Source of the DNA: Bacteroides sp.
GTDB lineage: Bacteria > Bacteroidota > Bacteroidia > Bacteroidales > Bacteroidaceae
DNA: 43,669 nt
Assembly: GCA_015060735.1 (NCBI GenBank)
Contig: SUXX01000013.1
Coordinates: 1 to 43,669, forward strand
Direction: 5' to 3'
The position numbers were made by a program, and so were the translations under genes. Position 1 is the first letter of the stretch. Each line of letters starts with the position of its first letter. A model generated the notes under the pieces. It saw nothing but the letters and a program-made list of their open reading frames with translations. It had not been told where the DNA came from and did not search any database. Below, one piece after another: positions 8,168 to 18,017 of the stretch.

Positions 8168-11100
8168 TTATTTGACTGTTGCATTAGCAGTATTGCTTGT
8201 AACAAGTGTTGCAATATTTTCCGCTGTAATGGCAACACCATCCAACTTACAATTTTCAAAAGTACATGCAGCTACACAATCCATTTTGAAACCAGACTCA
8301 AAATTACAACCTATAAATTCAGTTGGAGCATAAGGACGGCAGAATGAATATCCATTGCCTTCACCGAAGTTACATCCAGTGAATTTTGCAGTACCAATAG
8401 TAGCAGCATAACTTGTCCAACCATTGAATGTTGAGTTGTATGCCTCGAAGTTTTGATTCAGACCTTGGTCGCAAGAAATAGTGTATGTAGTACCATCGAT
8501 TATTACATTTTTAAGAACAACCGTTTTACTATAAGTACTATTATGGTTAATAAAGATACCACGGAAAGAACCTGTAACTTTAATATTCTCAATAAGACCA
8601 CCGGTAGTATTAATACCAGAATCCCATGTACCTCCTGCGCCCTTGATGTCAAGAGTATAACCACCACCATCAATTGATTGACCATTCTTCACATTGATAC
8701 CAGTTGTACCGTATGCATTGCTCATGTTAGCAGGATCAATCTTAATGTCTGTTGTAAGCAATACACTATGACCTGCTTCCAACGCTGCTACTAGGGCTTC
8801 TGAATTTGACACTAAACAATTGTCGTTATTATCGAAATCCTTCAACAAAAGATTACCGTTAGCATCATAATTAACTACATCATCGAAACCATACTCAATG
8901 ATACGATTAGGATCATTGGCAATAAACGTATTCTTGCAGTCCGGATTATAAATGTTAATATCCAAAGTCTTACCTTTAATACCCTTTCCACCATTATCCT
9001 TGTCTGAATAGATGTGTACCCAGAATGCACGGCTTGTACCTTCGAGTGTAGAATTAGTGATGTCTACATCGTTCATACCTGCTCCATTGTTGAACACACG
9101 TACAGGGATGTAAGAAGACTTGATAGTAGAATTATTGACATTGAGAGTAATACCCTTACCCTTACCATCAGCATTCACAAGGTCGATAGCATAAGCCATA
9201 TCCGAACCACCCAAGTTTTCGATAGTAGCATTATCTACATTCAAAGTTCCATTGAAGCCAACATAGAATACCTCAGTACATGCATTCCATCCGTAATTAT
9301 CTCCATTGTGTCTGAGTGTAATTGTTCCATCCTTTACTGTCAAATCACCACGAACATCTATCAATACCACATTGTCAGCAGATGTAAGTTTGCCATCTTC
9401 ATTCTTATCAGAAATTGTATTGATTGCTTTGATAGTCTTACCGTTCAAATTCAAAGTACCTTGCCCCTTGAACAAATATGATTCATCTTCGATTTCAATA
9501 TTCTTGTTCAAAGTGATAACTTCTTCTTCGCTATTCATATAGACCATTGGAGCGATTGAAGAGAATTGACCGCCAGTGATTGTGATAGTTTCAGCTGCAA
9601 GTTCATCGTCACCATAGCTGTAAACATCTCCCCAAAGACCATTGAATGTACCACCGGTAATATTTACAGTTTCGATGGTATTCTTGTTTTTACCACCAGT
9701 CAAAGCAACATCACCATTGAATGTACCACCGCTGATATTGATTTTTACATTTTTCATGTCATTACCATAACCATAAGAATAGATGGCAAGTTTATTGCCA
9801 CTATCAGCTGTACCATCGATAGCTGTACCAGTGAGTGTACCACCTGTAACAGTCAAGTTCATTTCAGGAGCATCATTTGCATTGCTTCCAGGAGCTTGCA
9901 TCCAGATCGCACGGAGACCTTCTATTTCACCATCATTTACAGTTACGCTAGATGCGCCAAACTGACGGAGAGCAATGTTATGGTCGTTCTTAATAATACC
10001 ATCTTTGATGATTACAGAACCACGATTGGCAGTCTGAATAACATAAAGAGCATGCGGGAATTTACCTACATGGTCCTTTGCATCAATTTCAATTGTACCA
10101 CCCTCAATTGTCAATTCGCCTGAATTAACGATGGTATAGTTACCTTTTCCATAGTTAGAATCTGCTTCACCTGCATAAGTGAATATCATCTTACCTTTCT
10201 TTTCTTCAGAAGAGTCCTTGATTACCAATTCATGATTGTTGGTAATCATGGCTTCTCCTTGTTCATCAGATGTATAAGAAAGAGTATAGCCATTCAAATC
10301 AATTGTATAATCTCCAGGAACGACAAATGGTTTTTCAATTTCAGTATCCTTTGTCAGCTTCCATTCATTTGCTTTCGCATCCGCTGATGGAGTCTCGATG
10401 ATACCTTCACCAATAGTTCCAAGAGTACCACCAGGTTCTACTGCTACAACGGTTGTTTCATTATTTCCTTCCTCTTTTATAATATTATTAACTTCACCTC
10501 CGTTCATGATAGTTACATTACCCGTTCTCACAATCACAGTACCAATGGATGAGCCCTCAGCCACTTCAAGAGTAGTTGAACTTGAACTAATAGTGAGAGT
10601 AGTGATGTTACCTATTACTTTAACGTGAGAGTTAGGAATAATAATTTCTGCTTCATCAATATTAGTATTCAAATCAGTTGCAACAACTACTGTATCAGCA
10701 AATTCTGTACCGGTTACTTTAAAGCCTTTGTTGAGATCCAACAAGTTCAAAGTTATGCCAGTAGCGTTAACAGGGAATTCTGTTGTATTTTCAGGTATTA
10801 CAATGTTAATTCCGCCTGTTTTTGTATAATCTTTAAGTCCTTTGACATTCAAAATCACCTCTTTTTCAACCTTAAGCAATTCCTTCAAGGCATTATTCAA
10901 TTGAGCAACTTCTGTTATATCAAGGTCTTTTACCAATGCAATATCATCGGATTCTACATTATGATCTTCTACACCAAAGTCAGTATCAAGTGTAATCGAG
11001 AAGTTTTCATCCTGAGTCAAGATACTACCGGTTACATTGGTACGATAGTTGCGTTGCAATGGCAAGTTAGGAATAGTACGCACACTTACAGCATTACCTG

Positions 11101-11932
11101 CTACCTCTGCATTACTTTCGTGTGCACGGTAGAAAGTAAGTTCAGAATTGAACAAGTCTGATTCTGTATTTACCAATGCGTATGCCATGGCCAAATAGTA
11201 GTAGTTATCAGTACCAACTGTAAGCAACTCATTCTTAGGTTCGGTAATAGCATCATATTTTTTCAAGATAGGAGCTACGTCATATACAACTTCTGCCGGG
11301 TCGCTAGCTATACCTGTTCTGGCATCGAACTTAGTATAAACACCAGTCAATTTGATTTTTGAATGAGTAGCATTAGCACCCAATTTTCTTGCGTTTGCTA
11401 TATCATCACTTTCGCCAGCCACATTCAATTGGGCAAGAATACGCTTCAGCTCCACTTTGTTAGTAGTTTGTGCATTGGCTCTATGAGTGATAACAGTCGA
11501 GAAAGCATCGTATGTTTCCTGATTGGCCAAAAGAGAAGTCTTGAATTCAAGGTTTCTCAAGTCACCAGTGGTAGGAACTTCGAATGCAGAAGCATCCTTG
11601 TCATGAGCGAAGAATGCAATTTCAAAATCCAATTGATTCACCAATGGAATAGTTACAGAGAATGTACCATCAGTTTTTCTTTCTGCAGAACCTTCCATCA
11701 AAAGGTCCGACTTGTTTACCTCATAAACGGCATAATGCAATTCGTCTACATAATAGCCCTTACCGATAGTCACTCCTTCAGCTATTGCACGTGAGCCTGT
11801 ACCGGCATCTTCCAGTGCAACAGTGAAAGTCACATTTTGCTTGTTGCTTTCCATGATGTTTTCTTCATCGGAGCAACCGGTTGCAAACAGCATTGTAGCC
11901 ATTGCAAGCATGGATAAAAAGTGTTTCTTCAT
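8168..11932 (-). CDS. Giant fimbrillin-like lipoprotein, beta-helix adhesin
   Basis: 1254 aa. Signal peptide with lipobox Cys20 followed by SDEEN. The fimbrillin-like module is at about residues 33-320. It includes ELKRILAQLNVAG near 160 (the usual RPFAQLN is altered to RILAQLN), PLQRNYRTN near 298 and FSITLDTDF. The N-terminal third is closely similar in protein and DNA to the next upstream paralogue (12019-15975), which indicates tandem duplication, while the C-terminal regions have diverged. From about 500 there are many GG.F/GGTF/GGTI-type rungs of a right-handed beta-helix, and the end resembles that of the 781-aa paralogue (NSTF.GW...A.IG.AKFTGC). It is probably a surface-exposed adhesin or tip protein. 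Confidence 0.85.
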   Translation of the reverse strand: MKKHFLSMLAMATMLFATGCSDEENIMESNKQNVTFTVALEDAGTGSRAIAEGVTIGKGYYVDELHYAVYEVNKSDLLMEGSAERKTDGTFSVTIPLVNQLDFEIAFFAHDKDASAFEVPTTGDLRNLEFKTSLLANQETYDAFSTVITHRANAQTTNKVELKRILAQLNVAGESDDIANARKLGANATHSKIKLTGVYTKFDARTGIASDPAEVVYDVAPILKKYDAITEPKNELLTVGTDNYYYLAMAYALVNTESDLFNSELTFYRAHESNAEVAGNAVSVRTIPNLPLQRNYRTNVTGSILTQDENFSITLDTDFGVEDHNVESDDIALVKDLDITEVAQLNNALKELLKVEKEVILNVKGLKDYTKTGGINIVIPENTTEFPVNATGITLNLLDLNKGFKVTGTEFADTVVVATDLNTNIDEAEIIIPNSHVKVIGNITTLTISSSSTTLEVAEGSSIGTVIVRTGNVTIMNGGEVNNIIKEEGNNETTVVAVEPGGTLGTIGEGIIETPSADAKANEWKLTKDTEIEKPFVVPGDYTIDLNGYTLSYTSDEQGEAMITNNHELVIKDSSEEKKGKMIFTYAGEADSNYGKGNYTIVNSGELTIEGGTIEIDAKDHVGKFPHALYVIQTANRGSVIIKDGIIKNDHNIALRQFGASSVTVNDGEIEGLRAIWMQAPGSNANDAPEMNLTVTGGTLTGTAIDGTADSGNKLAIYSYGYGNDMKNVKINISGGTFNGDVALTGGKNKNTIETVNITGGTFNGLWGDVYSYGDDELAAETITITGGQFSSIAPMVYMNSEEEVITLNKNIEIEDESYLFKGQGTLNLNGKTIKAINTISDKNEDGKLTSADNVVLIDVRGDLTVKDGTITLRHNGDNYGWNACTEVFYVGFNGTLNVDNATIENLGGSDMAYAIDLVNADGKGKGITLNVNNSTIKSSYIPVRVFNNGAGMNDVDITNSTLEGTSRAFWVHIYSDKDNGGKGIKGKTLDINIYNPDCKNTFIANDPNRIIEYGFDDVVNYDANGNLLLKDFDNNDNCLVSNSEALVAALEAGHSVLLTTDIKIDPANMSNAYGTTGINVKNGQSIDGGGYTLDIKGAGGTWDSGINTTGGLIENIKVTGSFRGIFINHNSTYSKTVVLKNVIIDGTTYTISCDQGLNQNFEAYNSTFNGWTSYAATIGTAKFTGCNFGEGNGYSFCRPYAPTEFIGCNFESGFKMDCVAACTFENCKLDGVAITAENIATLVTSNTANATVK

Positions 11933-11969
11933 ATTGTTTTAGTTTTAAATTAATTGTTCTTTTTGGTTT

Positions 11970-12002
11970 AGCTAGGGAGACAATGGTTTGTCTGCCCTAG
12001 CT
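11970..12002 (-). terminator. Intercistronic stem-loop, family A
   Basis: AGCTAGGG (11970-11977) pairs with CCCTAGCT (11995-12002), with an inner GACA/TGTC stem. It follows the stop codon at 12019 by about 16 bases. The outer arms and flank match the hairpin at 8120-8150. Confidence 0.6.
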
Positions 12003-12018
12003 TAGAATACCCTATTTA

Positions 12019-15000
12019 TTACTTTATTGGGGTTTCTGTCAGATAATCATTGATGATGACTTTATGAACAGTATATTCTACAAAGTAATCATCATTTTCC
12101 ACAGGAGCACCTCCTCCCCAATAGTTGCCTGAAAGGTCGATATCTGTATAGTATACACTTGCGCAAACATCGTTACCCAAAGTGCGTCCTTCAGCTGTAA
12201 TTGTATTATCAACAAAGGCATTACCTGTAATCTTTGCTTCATAACCAATCATCAAACCTCCGGTGGCTCGTTGGGTAGTTGCGTGAATTGTTGTCACTTC
12301 ATTTTCTTCAAATAAATTATTGGTAATAACATGATTCTTGGTAAATCCCATATATACAGTGGCTGCATTTCCTGTTGATTTCACAGTGTTGTAAATAAAT
12401 TTATTATTATCGATAGTAGCACCTGCACCACATACATAATACAATACAGCTGTATTATTACAATTATTTCTCTCAAATACACAATTATCTACCACTTGAG
12501 GTTGGTCACTTTCATCTGCATCGTAATTAAGTGTAACTACCATATTACATGTGTTGTTCTTGAAAGTACAGTTTGTGATAGTACTCTTACCTAAAAGACG
12601 GAATAAACCTTGTGCTTGAGTATGTACACCATTCTTTGCAGTAACATTGTCTGCTTCAAACTCTGCATTAACAGTACGGATAACTGCTCCGTCCTTTATG
12701 CCATCAAACACTACGTTTTTGATAGAAGCCTTGCCACCGGTAATGTCAAACAAAGCATAGGTGTTTGTGCATTCATCTGCCATACTGATGGTGTAACCAT
12801 TGCCGTCGAGAGTAAAATCAACATTAGATATGGCGATAGTATTGTCCATAACGACATCACTAAACAATTTAATGTTTTTATTACTTCCTTCAATAGCTTC
12901 ATTTATTGTCTTATACCATGTATCATCATCTTTTACTTGATAAGAATCATCCGTAAATGCAGTATCGAAAATATTATTGTCGAGAATTGCAATAATTTGA
13001 TCAGCTGTTACAGTTAAGTTCAATTGCCACAAGAATGCGCCATCACCTACAACAGTATTATTGCTGATATCCATTACTGTTTCGGAATAATCACCAGAAG
13101 CACTGAACTGTATTGCACCACGTCTGCCAACTTCACTGAAGGTATTTCCTTCAACTTTCAAATTGGAAGGAGCGGCATTGAACCAGAAGCCACCATTGCA
13201 ATTATCGAAGCTATTTTCATTAATTGAAACTTCACTTGCATTGATATCTTTAATAGCATATGCCATCAAGTTCTTGAATGTACATCCTTCCACAACAAGC
13301 GTAGAAGCATTGATAGGACTTACAGCTACCATATCGAATGTACAATTTGTCAATGTTACAGAACCAGTGTTCATGAACTGCAATTCACCATTGATGTTTT
13401 CTGCAGTTGTGGTAGCACCACTTGTATTCCATGCATCAGTTACAGTTACAGCTGCCGGAACGAATTCGAAGTTTACATTACTGATGGATACGTCCGTCAA
13501 TTCGCTGAAGCGTTGGTATTGTGCATAATATACCTCTGGATTAGCATAATCCTGCAAACGATCTGGAACTTTACAACCATTAGAATTATCAGTTTGGCCA
13601 GAAACAGGTACGATTTTCACCAAAGCACCTTGACCATCATAAATACCATTTGCCCCAATTACCGCATTTACAAATTCACCAAATAAAAGATAATCACCTT
13701 TCACCACATTGTAAGTACCATCTTCATTTTCTTCGAAGCTATACTTTTCAGCCAAGAGTGCTTCATTAGTAGCATTCTTTGCAGCTTCTGTAAATGTACC
13801 ACCAGTGATAAGATTTCCAGTCAGTTTTGAGACATCATTGCAACCAATCTTAGTTGTGAATGTACCTCCTGTTACGTTGAAATCCACAGAGTGATGAACT
13901 CCTTCCGTAACATTACCAATAAATACAGAAGAGCCATCAGCTCCCTTTGGCGCAAAAGTACCACCATTAATAGTAAGATTTGCTGTATCATCTACAGACT
14001 GTATCCATACTTGACCTTCGAAGACACCGTCATTAATAGTCATTGCACCCTTCCAAAGACGAACAGAACGATAAGTCGGAGTACTGATGGTACCACCATT
14101 AATTGTTGTTTCACCTGAATATTGGAATATCGCACAATACATGTGAACAACATTATCTGAAGTATTCTGTTCTCCAAGATGTTCAATAGTACCATTTTCT
14201 ACTACAAGTGTATCATTATTTGTAATAGTATAAGAACCCCAACCAAATGATGAATCACCAGCACTTGTGTCCTTAAACGAAATCTTACCAGTACCCTTTG
14301 TATCCTTGATAATAAGAGTACCATTGTTTTCAATCATTGAATAAGATTTAGTACATGATTTCTCTTGACTGATGGTATGACCATTCAAGTCAATAGTCAT
14401 AGTTTTATCGGTTGCAATAGAAATAGGACCCATTAATTCTACATTTTCGGTAAGTATCCATTCTTCACCGATATTTTCAAGAGTCGTTTCTACCTTAATG
14501 TTATCCAATGTTGGAACATTAGTAAGTGTACCGCCCGGTTCTACAGAAACTGTAATATCCAAGGTGCCATCTGTAGTAATACTACCAACAGTACCATCAT
14601 TCTTGATTTCTACATTACCCTTCTTCACTGTCAAGTTAGTAATAACTGTACCAGCAGCAACCTCAAGAGTACCTGGGCCTGTAGAAGAAATTACCTGAGT
14701 GTGAGTACCCTTCTTCAATGTAACGTGAGCATTAGGTACATCAATATCAGTAGTTACCACAGTCGTAGTTTCAGGGATAGAAACAAGCACCGGCTTATCA
14801 TAAACTGAACCAGACACTTCAAGGTTAGAAACCGAGATATTAAGATCCAACAAATTGAGAGTAATGCTTGAAACTGTTGCATCATTAGGGATATTGATAG
14901 CTACATCTGTGAATGTAGAAAGACCCTTCACATTCAGAATCAATTCCTTGGTGTTTGGTTTAGCCAAATTCGCCAAAGCGGTATTCAATTCAGGCAGATT

Positions 15001-15975
15001 CTTTACAGTAATATCACTTGCTTCTACATGATGAATATTATCAAAGTCTGTATCAAGTGTAATCGAGAAGTTTTCATTTTGAGTCAAGATATTACCAGTG
15101 ACATTGGTACGATAGTTGCGTTGCAATGGCAAGTTAGGAATAACTCGCTTGCTTACCATATCACCCGCTGTAGTCGGTTCATCTTCATCCGCACGATAAA
15201 ACTCAAATTCAGAATCGAACAGGCCAGATTCATCATTGACCAAGACATACGCCATAGCCAAATAGTTGAATTGTTCTGTTCCAACAATAAGTTGCTCGTT
15301 TGTGCCGTCCGCTTGCTTCAAAATCGCTTCCGTCTCGAACGTAACATTTTCACTACCACTAGCAATACCAGAACGGGCATCGAATGAAGTGGGAACACCC
15401 TTCAATACAACCTTTGAATGTGTTACTGTAGCATTCAGATTGGCAGCATTCTGCAAATCTATGTCGGTTGTAGCCACATTCAGCTGTGCCAACGGACGCT
15501 TCAGCGTAACCGGTGTAGTTGTATTCGAAGTGGTTTGAAATTCCTTTCTCGCATGAAAGAATGCATCGTATGCTTCTTGGTTCGCTTTCAGTGAACCCTT
15601 CATTTGGATATTCCGCAAATCTCCATCTGACGGAACGTCAAAAGCAGAACCGTTTGTGCAATGAGCGAAGAATACGATATCAAACTTCAAGCCATTGACC
15701 AATGGAATGATAACGGATGCAGCTCCATTACTTACTGTCTCATCGCCATATGTCAATAGCTGGTCTTTACCGCTTTCGTAAACGGCATAATACACCACGT
15801 CTACATTCGAGCCATCAGCCAAAGCACGGGAACCTGTTCCTGCGTCTTCCATCTCCACCTGAAAGGTGACATTCTGCTTATCGCCACCTTCGTAGGTCAG
15901 TTCCTCTTCGGAACAGCTTGTTGAAACAAATAGGCACATGGCCATTGCCAACAATGAATAAAAACTTTTTCTCAT
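12019..15975 (-). CDS. Giant fimbrillin-like lipoprotein, beta-helix adhesin
   Basis: 1318 aa. Lipobox Cys21 followed by SEEEL. The fimbrillin-like module spans about 35-315, with LKRPLAQLNVATTD near 155, PLQRNYRTN near 290 and FSITLDTDF. A conserved linker region (LNTALANLAKPNTKELILNV and nearby) is shared with the adjacent paralogue. The C-terminal two thirds carry beta-helix rungs (NCTF, GCTF, NN.F, ITGNAF) and end near a GNYWGGG motif, which is frequent in NosD/pectate-lyase-like right-handed helices. I infer an adhesin or glycan-binding fibre. It lies 48 bases after the 314-aa gene and 86 bases before its duplicate. Confidence 0.85.
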   Translation of the reverse strand: MRKSFYSLLAMAMCLFVSTSCSEEELTYEGGDKQNVTFQVEMEDAGTGSRALADGSNVDVVYYAVYESGKDQLLTYGDETVSNGAASVIIPLVNGLKFDIVFFAHCTNGSAFDVPSDGDLRNIQMKGSLKANQEAYDAFFHARKEFQTTSNTTTPVTLKRPLAQLNVATTDIDLQNAANLNATVTHSKVVLKGVPTSFDARSGIASGSENVTFETEAILKQADGTNEQLIVGTEQFNYLAMAYVLVNDESGLFDSEFEFYRADEDEPTTAGDMVSKRVIPNLPLQRNYRTNVTGNILTQNENFSITLDTDFDNIHHVEASDITVKNLPELNTALANLAKPNTKELILNVKGLSTFTDVAINIPNDATVSSITLNLLDLNISVSNLEVSGSVYDKPVLVSIPETTTVVTTDIDVPNAHVTLKKGTHTQVISSTGPGTLEVAAGTVITNLTVKKGNVEIKNDGTVGSITTDGTLDITVSVEPGGTLTNVPTLDNIKVETTLENIGEEWILTENVELMGPISIATDKTMTIDLNGHTISQEKSCTKSYSMIENNGTLIIKDTKGTGKISFKDTSAGDSSFGWGSYTITNNDTLVVENGTIEHLGEQNTSDNVVHMYCAIFQYSGETTINGGTISTPTYRSVRLWKGAMTINDGVFEGQVWIQSVDDTANLTINGGTFAPKGADGSSVFIGNVTEGVHHSVDFNVTGGTFTTKIGCNDVSKLTGNLITGGTFTEAAKNATNEALLAEKYSFEENEDGTYNVVKGDYLLFGEFVNAVIGANGIYDGQGALVKIVPVSGQTDNSNGCKVPDRLQDYANPEVYYAQYQRFSELTDVSISNVNFEFVPAAVTVTDAWNTSGATTTAENINGELQFMNTGSVTLTNCTFDMVAVSPINASTLVVEGCTFKNLMAYAIKDINASEVSINENSFDNCNGGFWFNAAPSNLKVEGNTFSEVGRRGAIQFSASGDYSETVMDISNNTVVGDGAFLWQLNLTVTADQIIAILDNNIFDTAFTDDSYQVKDDDTWYKTINEAIEGSNKNIKLFSDVVMDNTIAISNVDFTLDGNGYTISMADECTNTYALFDITGGKASIKNVVFDGIKDGAVIRTVNAEFEADNVTAKNGVHTQAQGLFRLLGKSTITNCTFKNNTCNMVVTLNYDADESDQPQVVDNCVFERNNCNNTAVLYYVCGAGATIDNNKFIYNTVKSTGNAATVYMGFTKNHVITNNLFEENEVTTIHATTQRATGGLMIGYEAKITGNAFVDNTITAEGRTLGNDVCASVYYTDIDLSGNYWGGGAPVENDDYFVEYTVHKVIINDYLTETPIK

Positions 15976-16023
15976 AATATGTAATTTAAATTATTATTCT
16001 GTATCAGTATCGCCAGTAGTTGT

Positions 16024-16968
16024 TCAGGGCTGTGGGTCTTCAACCGTTACATCATATTCACTGGCACCCATCAACAATTCACCATAAATGTTGGTAATAT
16101 AGTTGACTGTCAGTGGAACATTCTTTACTTCCACCGTATTGATGGATGTTTCCCCTGATTTTATATGAATGGTACATTTGGCTTTCTTATCTTCCACCGG
16201 CCAAACGTAACAAAAAGTCAAGCGATTATATGACTCATTATTCAGGGTTTCTTGCATATCTAAAATAGACGCATCACCAAATTGATAGGTTCCTTCGCCT
16301 TCCGTAGATGTTATTTCACCCGTCCATGCATTATATTCCGTTGCGATGGATTCCATCGATACGGTTACATTTGCCTCTATGGATGAATCATCCTGTATGC
16401 TATATTTTGTTTTAGCTTCCGCCAAATCCGTACTCTTGGTGGAGAAATTCAACAAGGCAAAAGGACGTTTCAAAGCTACATGCTTGATACTCAAAGACGC
16501 ACCGACCGTCACATCGTCACTCTGTCCTGTGAATGCATCCAGTTCTATTTGATTGCATTTGAATGTAGTAGGAATAATGATTTTAGTCAAGTCGTCAGAA
16601 GCCTGATATGCCGGAACTCCATCTGTATTGTTCATTGCCCAAAAGACCACTTTATAAGTCTTGTCCTTAACCAACATGGGAGTATAAAAGAACTCACCGT
16701 TCCCTATCTTGTCCGCAGTTCCGTTCATCATATATTCATAGCGGTATCCTCCATTTTCATCTTTAATTCTTTCATAAACCGCACATAAAAGTGTGTTTAC
16801 AGAATCTCCGGATTCGAAAAGGTCGACTGTAGCCCTTGATTCTATGTCTTGAAGGGAAGTCATGAATGTCACAGGCATCTCCGTTTCGGGAGTGTCATTT
16901 TCAGCACAAGATGCAAAAGTGAAAAGCATCATTATACTTATTAAGTATGGATGTATAAATAGCCTCAT
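16024..16968 (-). CDS. Short fimbrillin-like (DUF6562-type) lipoprotein
   Basis: 314 aa with lipobox Cys21 (ASCAENDT). It contains only the fimbrillin-like module: KRPFALLNF near 175 (AQLN replaced by ALLN) and VPLTVNYITNIYGELL near 290, a degenerate form of the RNYRTN motif. It ends soon after the final strand, so it has no adhesin extension. It sits between the anchor-type gene (20 bases upstream) and the giant paralogues. It is a candidate major shaft subunit or an adaptor joining the anchor and the long subunits; the sequence cannot decide which. Confidence 0.78.
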   Translation of the reverse strand: MRLFIHPYLISIMMLFTFASCAENDTPETEMPVTFMTSLQDIESRATVDLFESGDSVNTLLCAVYERIKDENGGYRYEYMMNGTADKIGNGEFFYTPMLVKDKTYKVVFWAMNNTDGVPAYQASDDLTKIIIPTTFKCNQIELDAFTGQSDDVTVGASLSIKHVALKRPFALLNFSTKSTDLAEAKTKYSIQDDSSIEANVTVSMESIATEYNAWTGEITSTEGEGTYQFGDASILDMQETLNNESYNRLTFCYVWPVEDKKAKCTIHIKSGETSINTVEVKNVPLTVNYITNIYGELLMGASEYDVTVEDPQP

Positions 16969-16988
16969 CTATCTATTCCTCATATTAT

Positions 16989-18017
16989 TTAAGGTATCAC
17001 AATATTATGCTCTCCATCAAAGTCCGGATTGATGCTCACCCCACCATCGGAGTCCGCCATCAGGAACTTGCCTCGAAGAACGGTATGCTGGTCACGCTTC
17101 AGAGGGACATTCACATTGGTCACCTTGGCCAACTGCTTGCCCTGCTTGTTGAATACGCCCAAGTTCACAATTACACTGGATTCGTCACTGTTCACAAATA
17201 CATAGTCGAATCCCATGGAGGCTTCCGTCTCGCTGAAAGGTGACAATTTGGAACTGAACTGTACCCCGGTGGACGAGTCGATGGCTTTGTCGGTCAGGGC
17301 ATTGAAGGTGTTCGGCATGAAACCGCCATAGGAAATCACAATCCGATAGTCTTCCAAGTGGATGTCGGATGCATCGAAGTCCTGATTACCATCGGCACTG
17401 TTCTGCTTCAACTCGCGCACTTCCTTATCGATAAAGTCCTGCAAGTCGGTACACACAAATTCGAACTTACCCATCGGGCGCTGCATGTCCAGCACAATGG
17501 TGTCAGGTATCAGTTCCATGACACCTGTTTCCAACAGAATATCTTCCGCCCCACGGAAAGCATCCCGACAATCGGTATTACCGGTGTGCTGACCTTGCAG
17601 CATGATTTCATGGAAACCGGAGGTATCGTAGAAAGTATCGGAGACACCGCTTTTCACATAGTCCGTCCAGGCAGTCAAACGATAGATACCTGCCGGAAGT
17701 TCCAGGAAGAAACGGTTGTCCAGTTCTTGTCCCCATTCACGGGTAAAAACAAATTCACGGGTAGCGGTACGAGCATAATTACCTAGTTCGTCCACCGGAT
17801 AAGCTCGGATGGAATAACGGATATGATAACCAGACTCATCGGCTGCGGCACGGGAAAAAGCCACATTCAGGGTATCCCACTCGGTTTCATGTTCCAAAAC
17901 GACATATAGAGGAACAAGCGGAGCATCTTCCGGCCACTCATGTACATTGCAAGACGGAAGTAAAGCCAGCATCCATCCGCACACGGCAATCCATATAAGA
18001 GACAATTTTCTTATCAT
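16989..18017 (-). CDS. FimB/Mfa2-family fimbrial anchor-type lipoprotein
   Basis: 342 aa. The signal peptide is followed by a lipobox with Cys23 and NVHEWPE, typical of the second gene of Bacteroidales fimbrial operons. The fold signature includes LDMQRPMGKFEFV (about 165-180) and a final NVPLKRDQHTVLRGKFL segment. In Porphyromonas the corresponding proteins (FimB, Mfa2) anchor the fimbria to the outer membrane and limit its length. Its start codon overlaps the stop of the DUF3575 gene (ATGA, 18014-18017), so the two are translationally coupled. DUF5119 is an alternative label for this kind of lipoprotein. Confidence 0.75.
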   Translation of the reverse strand: MIRKLSLIWIAVCGWMLALLPSCNVHEWPEDAPLVPLYVVLEHETEWDTLNVAFSRAAADESGYHIRYSIRAYPVDELGNYARTATREFVFTREWGQELDNRFFLELPAGIYRLTAWTDYVKSGVSDTFYDTSGFHEIMLQGQHTGNTDCRDAFRGAEDILLETGVMELIPDTIVLDMQRPMGKFEFVCTDLQDFIDKEVRELKQNSADGNQDFDASDIHLEDYRIVISYGGFMPNTFNALTDKAIDSSTGVQFSSKLSPFSETEASMGFDYVFVNSDESSVIVNLGVFNKQGKQLAKVTNVNVPLKRDQHTVLRGKFLMADSDGGVSINPDFDGEHNIVIP

